A program made the position numbers and the translations under genes. DNA of 64,000 nt from Odiellus spinosus (Eukaryota > Arthropoda > Arachnida > Opiliones > Phalangiidae): assembly GCA_963920705.1 (NCBI GenBank), contig OY987231.1:21925024-21989023 (forward strand), in the 5' to 3' direction. How positions within the stretch are numbered: position 1 is the first letter of the stretch; every line of letters begins with the position of its first letter. The notes beneath the pieces were generated by a model. The model ran no database searches and had not been told where the DNA came from. It was given only the letters and a program-made list of their open reading frames with translations. Positions 53,801-61,104 of this stretch are shown piece by piece.

Positions 53801-56800
53801 TTTTGAAACTAACCCATACAGAGAGGGGTAGACAAGACCCGGGAGTAATAGACTTCAAAGGAGGGTTTCATCGGCTTCTGATATAATGCAATTTAAATAA
53901 TTTAATCTGATATGCATTTTTTTCTAAACCTTTTTTTATAATTATGGGTCTCTCTTAAACGTACTCTCCAAAGGAAGACTGCTCTTAGAATTTAACCTTT
54001 GATCTTTTTGTATCTTTGCAGCGTGCCATTTCTACCCTTTGGGTGAAAATCGAAGGTTTGAAAGAGTAGCCGAAAACATCAAAGTCGGTGAGTAAATTAT
54101 CATTTTTTTTTAAATAAATCATTCAAATATTATAACCTCGAGCTAAAAATTTCACGACGTGACCCTTTGTTATAGACGACGAGGTATTTAAAGTTCAAGT
54201 ATATCCTCGAAACGAATTTAAACTCGAAGCTGTCGACAACAGTCTCAGCGACATAAACTATTTTAAATATCAAGATGTCGACGAAAAAACTGTTGCCATC
54301 AGAATTGCCAAATCATTAGAGGATCTAGTGGACTCTGTAAGTCACGTTTTCTTTCAAAGAAAATCTCCGTAAAAATCCACGTTTTTGGATGCTAACAAAT
54401 GATTCGTAGCTAGACAAAAATTCATAATATATTTCGAAAAAGTAATTAACATCCTGTATTGTGGTAGAGCAACTGCGTCGTCGGCATAAATATTTAATAA
54501 GCGTTGTCTCCTGAATTTGGTTCCATCATACCTGACTTAAAATCTCGAGTCCAAATCTCTAAAGTAAAGTAGTCTGCCTTGACGTCTACGTTTCGGTTAA
54601 TTACTTTTGTTGAATATGTTATGAACATTTGGTATATATTACTTATTAGCCGCGTTCACACTACATACTTAGAAACCGTTTCGAAACGTTTCAAATCGTT
54701 TTGGAAAGGTAGAATCGTAAAATTTCCGGGAATTTCGGGGTCACCCATGTTGATTTTTCATCAAGAAATGCAATTAATATCTAAACTAGCCGATTTGATC
54801 CGTCAAAACGGATTCAAAGCCACGTTCACACACATTTATTCAAATCGATTTTAATCGGCAAAATCAAACTGGTTCCTGAAGCAGTTTTGAGAAATCGATT
54901 TAATTCGATTCAAGATAAACAGTTTCAATCGACTCCAATCAGTGTCGCGCATTAAAGATTTCTGGCTCATGGATGGGGCCTAATAATATTCGGGGCACCT
55001 AACTCCAATGCCTAGTATGAACGCGGCTTAAGTGTCAAGTACATAAAGTCGATCAATGAATCTTAGGTTTTACGCGATAATTATCAAAAGATTTGACATT
55101 AGGCCAACTAATTTGAATTTAGAAATTCTGTTCTTAATAAGTTAATTTTTTAATTGGTCTAATTTAAAAATTATCAGTGAGATCTTTTACAAAATCGCGG
55201 TAACCAAAAACGTGAAACTTGCCCTTTAAAAGCTAATCTCATTATTCCTTCGACAGCACGATCCCCAAAGCGTCTTGAAGTTTAAGCTCACGTGCCGCGG
55301 CGGAAGTGGGACGGTAAGTTTTGTTTGAAACAATAAATTGTATAATCAAGTTAGATTATTTTATAACTCTTTTTTTGTTTTATTTTTAACAATTGTTTCT
55401 ACAGGAAGAAGCGTTTCTTCCGGTAACTGTCTATATTCAGGACATTAACGACCACGCTCCAGAATTTCAAAATACCCCGTATCATCTTGATGTAGACGAG
55501 GTAAATATGTTTCTTATTTTTTCTTATCATATATTCAAATCTTCTATATTTAATTATCTTTAATATAAGTCTAATCCGTCACAATATATATTTTTTTATG
55601 TTTTATAATAGTTAACTCCAGTGGGTTTAACAGTATTCCGAGGTATCAGAGCTTTAGATCGTGATAAACCGAACACAGCCAATTCTGATGTTACCTACTC
55701 TATTGTGGTAAGATAATGTTTCGAATTATTTATTATTAATTAAGCACGTTAGGCCAATTAGAAAGATAAACCACGTTATATGGTCACGTGACAATAGACT
55801 AATTTCTTTAGTTTCTCAACAGGTTGATTTAATAAATTTATTAATCCGAGGCTTATCCTAGGTTAATATCCCGTAGCTCGTGAGTTAATCCCTTCCGTTT
55901 TCGATTTCGAGAAGTATATTCTAGACTTATTACGTCACTAGGTCTAATTCCAATCTGATTTGTAATCCATTTTGTCTGCCTTTAATTTAATAACCATTAT
56001 TAAGTTAAGTATTCTAAAACAATCAGTTCTGTATTTCATTTCGAAACAGGGAGTGGGCGATTATTATATTTTGGAAGTATTTGAAAAAAAAAAAAACTAA
56101 TAATCATTAAGGTCATATAGGTAAATTAAGGTTAATTCCTAATATGTACGTAATCATCGATGAGGATAATTAGACAGTATGGAATTAAATTAAATTTACG
56201 CTAAGTATCAAATATCTAGTCAAATTATTCAAAATGACCTCATTAACACGTCGTAAATATTAATTTCGTACCTTTTAAAGTTATACCATCAATCAATTTG
56301 AGCTTACGGGTAATTAAAAGTCCTAAATCTTCTATTCCCAATAGGGTGGAAATGGAAACAACTCATTCGTGCTATCGGATCCCATCGATGGTATCCTGGT
56401 CGTTAACAAACCGCTGGACTATGACCACGGTGTTCGGGAATTTCAATTACAACTTCAAGCCAAAGTAAGAATTATTTTATTTAATTTTTTTTTTCTCCAA
56501 ATATTCGTTTATTAGATTTTAAATTCTCTCCTTATCATTTCTGTCCGCGTATTTTCTATCCAATTAAAATCGCGTTTTAATTCCTAGTGGCATTGAAATA
56601 TAATAAAAGTTTTTGAACGCCCACTTAGCCTCGTTCGTTCCAGTTTTCTTTTTCTTTACCGTTTCAACGCGAAAGGTTTTGTTTCAGTTTTAGCTCTATT
56701 TAGATTTATTATTATTAATTGTTTATATGAAGATAATGGGAGCCTATCTATCACTCTAATGTACATCGTTATTGAAATGGACTGTACCTTAGAATGAAAG

Positions 56801-59800
56801 TTGGCACAATGGTGAAAAAGCGAATTTTTAGTCAAAGAATTATGCTTTGAATTTAATTCCACGTATTGACGTCGGAAACTTTCAACATCAAGGCCACTCT
56901 TAAAATATATAATCTGCACGAAAAAACTAAAGGTTAGAAGGTCCTTCGAAAATCCTTTGTTTTTAAGTCTTAAAGATTATCTCTTTTAGTTAATTTATGA
57001 TTCTTTCTTCGTTATTAAATTACTTTTATTTTTCTCTCGAAATTAATTATCGCTAACTATTTGATATTGTTGCGAATTAAAGAAACGATCAGTGAATTCA
57101 ATCGAAAGTTGTTTGAAATTTGGTATCAATTATTATTGACGGTATCAATAAATATTCAATTAAATATTGAATTGGATAACTAATATCTTCTATTTTATTT
57201 CCTGATTGCTTAATTAATTATTTATAACCAAAAAATGCAACTTGACCTTGTTAATTGGATTTGTTTATCCAGAGATAAACATATTTGAAGCTTTATTTAT
57301 AAACAATTCACTCTTATACAAAGAATATTCACATTTCTCGGAATTATGAACAAGTCTTGTTTTAAAATAAATCTTATCCAATGAATAATATTTAAAATAC
57401 AAGTACTATTATTAAATAATTATATTTTTAGATATTTTTATCAATCTTTATATTTTTTTGCTACAAATTAAATAACGTTTACTTTATGACATTAATTATT
57501 ATAATTTTCGTTGTCATAAGTTAATAAACAAATTATTCAAAATTAATAATCTTTCGTAATTGGCATCCACACTATTGAAGGTTAATTATTTAAATACCAA
57601 AATTATTTACTTAAGTAACTTCGTGTGTTGATGAAATCTAAATACTATAATTTAAGTTTAATTACTGTATTGTTACGTCAAAACTATCATCATTCATAAT
57701 ATGTCATTAATATAGAAAAGAAAGATTTTAAGTACATCCAATCGAAAGTTGTTTAATTATTTAATTTTAATTTCGTTTTCGTACGCGATAATTTTTCTAA
57801 ATTGGTCAAGGACTCAAGGCTATGTTAATAAGAATGATAATACATTGAAATCGAAAGTACCGTTTAACGACAATGTCCACCTCCTAAGGCGTAATTTTTC
57901 TTATTGTTAACTTTATCTCTCTAGTTAATAGGTTTTTCGGTCTAGAGCCATTTTCATTGTTTTCCTTTGGATTCTAACCTATATTTAAGATGCGTATAAA
58001 CTTACCATCAATGAGAGGTTTTCTTTTAAATTCTGTAATTGTTGCATGACGGAAGAAATGAAAAGGAAACTTAAATATATTTAAAAAAGAAAAAATCTTT
58101 TCGAAACAGGCTTTCTGGCTGAGTGCATTTAAACTGTTTCCGCGTATATATATATATATATATTCAATGAGAACTATTAACAACAAGAATTCTTTTGAAA
58201 TTTTTAGATAAAACTAATTTTGACGATGTTTCTACCTTATTAGCCCTGTTTTTCTAAAGTATATCAAAACATCTATTGAAATTTTTGTTAATACCTTGTT
58301 TTAAATTTATTTCCAGGATCATGGAAGTCCAGTTTTGTCATCAGTCACTAAGATGACCATTCGGGTTCGCGACGCCGATGACCAGAACCCGTTATTTACA
58401 AGCGAGGTCTACAAGGCCAATGTTTCCGAATCACTTGTTGTCTCGGTTCGTTTATTATTATTATTGTTTAAATTTTTTTTATTTATTTCTAGTTTATTAT
58501 TTGTAATTTTTTACAAACCTTACTTTTCAACCAAACTGGCTTTACTTATAACCTTTTCTAACCTCAAAAATTCCAGGCAACTGTTTCGAAGATAACTTAG
58601 TTTTAGTAAGACGTTTTTTTTTAGTTTCTCCTCAACAGTAATGTAAAATAAGAATTGATAGGGAAAAATTCTAATAGCATACCATTACGTAAACTGATCA
58701 CGTCTACCGATAAGCCACTACCGGTACAATTTTTTTCATTATATATTCTAAATTGGTTTTAGTTTTGCCACTAAAAAGTTATATTACTATTATATTTGGG
58801 ATACACGTATGATGGACGAAGTTGATGTGATTTAATGGAATTGAAAATTGATCTCTCTATCATCTAGGACTGTTGACAATCGATACATATCTTAATTAAA
58901 AATTACACGAAGAATAACAAAACCTGGAGTGCGTTCCCCTTACGGCAAACACTGGCAAAAGACGAAACTAATAAAACTGACTGGGCGTCTGTCTATTCCT
59001 TATATCAGAAGCCGATGAAACCCTCCTTTGAAGTCTATTACTCCCTGGTCTTGTCTACCCCTCTCTGTATGGGTTAGTTTCAAAAAGCGCGATTCGTACG
59101 CCTCCTAACGGTAGATATTTTCGGAGCGGGAGTTCGTCCACCGAATATCTCTAGCATCCTTGGAGTTCGTCAAAAAAAACGTCGTCGTTTGTGGAGAGAG
59201 AGAATTTCCAATTTTCCGTAGACAGGGGGATATGAAGTAGGACCCCTCCGATCTCGTAAAATTGGGAATTTAACCCATACAGAGAGGAGCGCTATATCGA
59301 ACATTGGAGTAGTAGACTTCAAAGGAGGGTTTCATCTACTTCTGATTTTATCCTTATCAGCCACGCACGAGGTATTGTTAGTTACTACTTAAGCGTTTGT
59401 TTACCGTTAGAGGACGCTAATGAACACCAAGTTTTGTTATTCATCTTCATATTTATCTATTAGTACAGGTGTCCATCGTTTCACGATACAGTTGCAATTA
59501 GCAAATAATTTTTGTCGCTACAACCCTTTTAAGAAAACTGTGAGACACTAGTTACGCGTTTCCCCTTCTTGTTTCAATATCCTTTTATGGTCGGCCGTAA
59601 TTTTTCCCTTTTTCTTAGGTTGATTTTTCTTTACGTTCCTTAGCCAAATTTTTAGCCTAAAAAAACTGCTTTAACGATATTCGACCTCGATAGTCCTACT
59701 CTTTTAAAATTCAAAATGGAAAGTGAGTCGGGTGTTCTAATATCAAGATTAACCGGTAACGCCCTACAATGTAGTCGCGGGCTTATTAAACGCAACCTTT

Positions 59801-61104
59801 AGCCAAATATAATGAAAAAAAAAAAAAAAAGATGAGAAAGGTGGGGGGGTAAAAAGAGGAAATAAAAAATCGGGGTAAACACCCAAATAACGGATAAAAT
59901 GTTGTCTTCCGGCTAGATTATAACATCCCACCAATTTGTTTCGCTAGAGATGTAATTAGAATTACATTTTTCTTAAGATAGTTTTCAAAATTGGCAAAGT
60001 TGCGGCGGACGAATACATATTGTTAAACTTCGTAGGGGGTAGCAAACTGATTTTGTTTCGTGTGGGTTTTCAATATCGGTGTTTTTGGTTAAAGTCTTAT
60101 TTTACTGTTTTTTTTTTTTTGTTGCAACCTACTGACATGAAGGCTCAAAAATGTAGTTTTCCAAAAGATTTAATGATAACCGTTAAGATAATGAAATCAG
60201 AAGTAGATGAAACCCTCCTTTGAAGTCTACTACTCTAATGTTCGATATAGCGCTCCTTTCTGTATGGGTGAAATTCCCAATTTTACGAGATCGGAGGGGT
60301 CCTACTTCATACCCCCCTGTCTACGGAAAATTGGAAATTCTCTCTCTCCACAAACGACGACGTTTTTTTGACGAACTCCAACGCTGCTAGAGATATTCGC
60401 TCGACGAACTCCCGCTCCGAAAATATCTACCGTTAGGAGGCGTACGAATCGCGCTTTTTGAAACTAACCCATACACAGAGGGGTAGACAAGACCAGGGAG
60501 TAATAGACTTCAAAGGAGGGTTTCATCGGCTTCTGAAACAGTATATAGACTTATTTCCAAAAAAAAAAAAAAATGGAATTCACCACAAACTTAATTGGGT
60601 CTTTTTTAATAATAGTTACGTTGCAACTAGCTGACTGCGCCCTATATTAACTATTCGGTTAACGCGATCGTTTGTAAGATTATTTAAGGAAAAACCTCCT
60701 ACAAATTCTACTTGAAAGTCAAACCTTATTCCATATCTTTATAATCCATTTTTTTCATTTTTAATCCAAATAGGCCTATCAGAAGATTACAAAATCATTC
60801 TGTCATATTGCAAAAAATTATAATCTTAACCGTATAACTTTCAAAATAGATTTAAATTTAAATCCATTTTTTTTAATACCACGAACCACTTCAGGGCGCA
60901 ACTATCAGGCAAAAAGTGACAACGCAACCCAAAATCCACGCTTTTGACCAGGACGCTGGTATCAATGCCCGTTTGAAGTATAACATCATACTAGGAAATG
61001 ATAAAGGAATCTTCGAACTTCACGAACAAACTGGCGAACTTTTTTTGGTGAAAGAATTGGATTTGGAAGCTTTACCAAGCCCGACTATCATCCTACAGAT
61101 TCAG
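38813..61104 (+). CDS. Large multi-EC cadherin, first nine coding exons (3' part outside window)
   Basis: Nine exons (38813-38888, 54022-54087, 54176-54336, 55257-55313, 55405-55500, 55612-55707, 56345-56464, 58317-58445, 60895-61104) join in frame to 337 codons with GT-AG introns throughout. The product would be a calcium-dependent adhesion or apical-membrane protein at the cell surface. Seen: a signal peptide at residues 1 to about 25, then EC1 (about 26-136, ending DINDHAPEF), EC2 (about 137-250, with LDRD, LDYD and a closing DADDQNPLF), and most of EC3 (AFDQDAG and a KELDLE version of LDRE). EC1 lacks clear DRD and LDRE motifs and has Cys27 and Cys114, an arrangement known from the PCDH15 EC1 disulfide. 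The motif DELTPVG at the start of EC2 also resembles that family. Inference: Cad99C/PCDH15-like, with Cad89D-type or Cad87A-type as alternatives. No transmembrane segment is reached. Cadherin identity is firm; the subfamily is not. Confidence 0.93.
40560..40741 (+). mobile_element. Family D element, right-end copy
   Basis: Has GTAGGCTCTACAAAAGCCAC then GTGACCATAGTGATGACG, and ends AAGCCTCACT before TTAA (40742-40745). It lies in intron 1. Confidence 0.65.
41620..41715. repeat. Family H short repeat, copy 1
   Basis: Contains CTGTCAAAGCTGAACTCAGT and GAACTCGGGTG, shared with 44570-44725. Unknown type. Confidence 0.5.
42860..43040 (+). mobile_element. Family I element, right-end copy
   Basis: Ends GTAGTGTGAACGCGGC followed by TTTA, as in the other I copies, with AAACGATTTAAAACGGTTTC before it. 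The left end is unclear. Confidence 0.55.
43735..43779 (+). mobile_element. Family F MITE, isolated end
   Basis: ACAAAACCTGGTGTCCATAA then GCGTCCTCTAACGG, preceded by TA; the interior and other end are missing. Confidence 0.6.
44570..44725. repeat. Family H short repeat, copy 2
   Basis: Contains CTGTCAAAGCTGAACTCGCG and GAACTCGGGCG as in copy 1. Confidence 0.5.
45000..45125. repeat. Family J short repeat pair
   Basis: CGTAATCGGTGTGCAAACAG at the left and ATCAGTTAACGTAATCGCCT then AATCGGTGTAGA at the right; related scraps lie at 670-712, 6721-6762 and about 19935. Confidence 0.45.
45945..46030 (-). repeat. Family D fragment, reverse
   Basis: GTAGAGCCTACAGTTGATTA and TGGCACGTGATAAGGTTGC are the reverse of the D segments at 27690-27740. 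Confidence 0.6.
47130..47424 (+). mobile_element. Family I element
   Basis: About 75-80% alike by eye with 52279-52577 over its length (CCAGGAATCGTTTTAAGCGT, GATTTATCGTAGCTTCATCT). Ends TAGTATGAACGCGGC then TTA. The left end is not exact. Confidence 0.65.
48247..48583 (+). mobile_element. Family A MITE, copy 4
   Basis: 337 bases, full length, in cadherin intron 1. An exact 7-bp duplication ATAATAT (48240-48246 and 48584-48590). Confidence 0.95.
48628..50996. other. Intron 1 stretch without clear elements
   Basis: A family D end stops at 48627 (AAGCCTCACT, then TTAA) and another starts at 49203 after TTAA (AGTGAGGCTGTCACCATT). A poly-T run is near 49037-49053. Nothing else supported. Confidence 0.5.
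50997..51331 (+). mobile_element. Family A MITE, copy 5
   Basis: 335 bases with an exact 7-bp duplication ATAGTAC (50990-50996 and 51332-51338). Carries the second-subfamily marker GGGTTAGTTTCAAAAAGCG, shared with copies 6, 7 and 8. Confidence 0.95.
52279..52577 (+). mobile_element. Family I element
   Basis: Starts GCCACGGTCACACTGGC and ends TAGTATGAACGCGGC, then TTA. The interior is full of AATCGATT and TTTCGAAACG motifs. Confidence 0.7.
53544..53880 (-). mobile_element. Family A MITE, copy 6
   Basis: 337 bases, reverse orientation, second subfamily. An exact 7-bp duplication ATATAAT (53537-53543 and 53881-53887). Its end is 141 bases before the exon 2 acceptor. Confidence 0.95.
54022..54087 (+). 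CDS. Cadherin exon 2 (start of EC1)
   Basis: Encodes the mature N-terminus, ACHFYPLGENRRF followed by ERVAENIKV, with Cys27 and a conserved-looking first EC strand. The acceptor is TTTGCAG and the donor is GTGAGT at 54088. It is phase 1 on both sides. It is separated from exon 3 by a minimal 88-base intron. Confidence 0.88.
54176..54336 (+). CDS. Cadherin exon 3 (EC1 body)
   Basis: Encodes residues 48 to 101, reading DDEVFKVQVYPRN and ending SLEDLVDS. The SLEDL segment sits where a standard EC repeat has LDRE, so the calcium motif is replaced. The acceptor is TTATAG ending at 54175 and the donor is GTAAGT at 54337. It enters in phase 1 and leaves in phase 0. Confidence 0.9.
54337..55256 (+). 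other. Cadherin intron 3, mostly a family I transposon
   Basis: A 920-base intron, of which 54649-55027 is a TTA-flanked inverted-repeat element. The rest is AT-rich and unremarkable. Confidence 0.8.
54649..55027. mobile_element. Family I element with TTA duplication
   Basis: 379 bases, starting GCCGCGTTCACACTA and ending TAGTATGAACGCGGC, flanked by TTA on both sides (54646-54648 and 55028-55030). A 3-bp TTA target is typical of PIF/Harbinger MITEs. Confidence 0.78.
55257..55313 (+). CDS. Cadherin exon 4 (EC1, second cysteine)
   Basis: A 57-base exon of 19 codons, HDPQSVLKFKLTCRGGSGT, in phase 0 on both sides. Cys114 may pair with Cys27 by analogy with PCDH15. The acceptor is CGACAG and the donor is GTAAGT. 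Confidence 0.87.
55405..55500 (+). CDS. Cadherin exon 5 (EC1-EC2 linker)
   Basis: Encodes EEAFLPVTVYIQ, then the linker DINDHAPEF (a variant of the calcium-binding DxNDNAPxF), then the start of EC2 ending HLDVDE. It is in phase 0 on both sides. A 91-base intron precedes it and a 111-base intron follows. Confidence 0.93.
55612..55707 (+). CDS. Cadherin exon 6 (EC2)
   Basis: Begins LTPVGLTVFRGIRALDRD, with the canonical A-LDRD calcium motif, and ends SDVTYSIV, the typical EC strand after that motif. It is 32 codons in phase 0, with acceptor ATAATAG and donor GTAAGA. Confidence 0.93.
56345..56464 (+). CDS. Cadherin exon 7 (EC2)
   Basis: Encodes 40 codons beginning GGNGNNSFVLSD and containing KPLDYDHGVREFQLQLQAK; LDYD is a variant of the LDRE calcium motif. 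It is in phase 0 on both sides. Confidence 0.93.
56465..58316 (+). other. Cadherin intron 7
   Basis: 1,852 bases of AT-rich sequence with no recognised transposon. A short (TA)n run lies at about 58145-58161. Nothing else stands out. Confidence 0.75.
58317..58445 (+). CDS. Cadherin exon 8 (EC2 end, EC3 start)
   Basis: Begins DHGSP, the standard cadherin A-D-G-P strand, and contains RVRDADDQNPLF, the EC2-EC3 linker, then YKANVSES. The best donor is GTTCGT at 58446, giving 43 codons and phase 0. Weaker GT donors lie six and nine bases upstream in the same frame, so the last few residues are uncertain. The frame runs open into intron 8 for about 150 bases, which is not coding. Confidence 0.9.
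58917..59437. mobile_element. Family F MITE interrupted by family A copy 7
   Basis: Ends ACAAAACCTGGAGTGCG and AACACCAAGTTTTGT are inverted repeats, flanked by TA on both sides (58915-58916 and 59438-59439), which fits a Tc1/mariner-like origin. Removing 59006-59344 leaves about 180 bases matching 13036-13192. Confidence 0.8.
59006..59344 (+). mobile_element. Family A MITE, copy 7
   Basis: 339 bases, second subfamily, nested in the F element. Flanks CTTATAT and ATTTTAT agree at only five of seven places, so the duplication has decayed. The right end reads CATCTACTTCTG in place of CATCGGCTTCTG, a change shared with copy 8. Confidence 0.92.
60198..60535 (-). mobile_element. Family A MITE, copy 8
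   Basis: 338 bases, second subfamily, opposite orientation to copy 7. The terminal variant CAGAAGTAGATG is the complement of copy 7's right end, and GACCAGGGAG matches its CTCCCTGGTC. No 7-bp duplication is visible (ATGAAAT against AAACAGT). Confidence 0.92.
60895..61104 (+). CDS. Cadherin exon 9 (EC3)
   Basis: Seventy codons starting GATIRQKVTTQPKIHAFDQD, with AFDQDAG (DRD-type motif), FELHEQTGELFL (the common cadherin strand) and KELDLE (LDRE variant), ending TIILQIQ. The acceptor is CTTCAG and the donor is GTTGGT at 61105, in phase 0. The rest of EC3 must be in an exon beyond the window. Confidence 0.92.

Larger units (their letters stand above)
38889..54021 (+). other. Cadherin intron 1 (15.1 kb)
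   Basis: The donor is GTAAGC at 38889 and the acceptor is TTTGCAG ending at 54021. It is phase 1. No other exon on either strand could be supported inside it. It holds family D, F, H and I repeats and three family A transposons (48247, 50997, 53544), the last ending only 141 bases before exon 2. Large first introns of this kind often carry enhancers, but I see no specific site to name. Confidence 0.85.
58446..60894 (+). other. Cadherin intron 8, rich in transposons
   Basis: 2,449 bases containing a family F element (58917-59437) that is itself split by family A copy 7, and family A copy 8 (60198-60535) in the opposite orientation. A poly-A run is at about 59815-59830. Confidence 0.8.

Noticed and set aside
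54579-54854. 91-codon frame near cadherin exon 3
   Set aside because: It lies in the family I element of intron 3 and has no cadherin features.
58446-58595. Extension of cadherin exon 8 into the following open frame
   Set aside because: After the donor the residues become hydrophobic and AT-driven and leave the cadherin pattern; exon 9 resumes EC3 in frame.
59006-60535. A simple inversion between family A copies 7 and 8
   Set aside because: Swapping the inner flanks on paper does not restore a 7-bp duplication at either copy, so a clean inversion is not supported.
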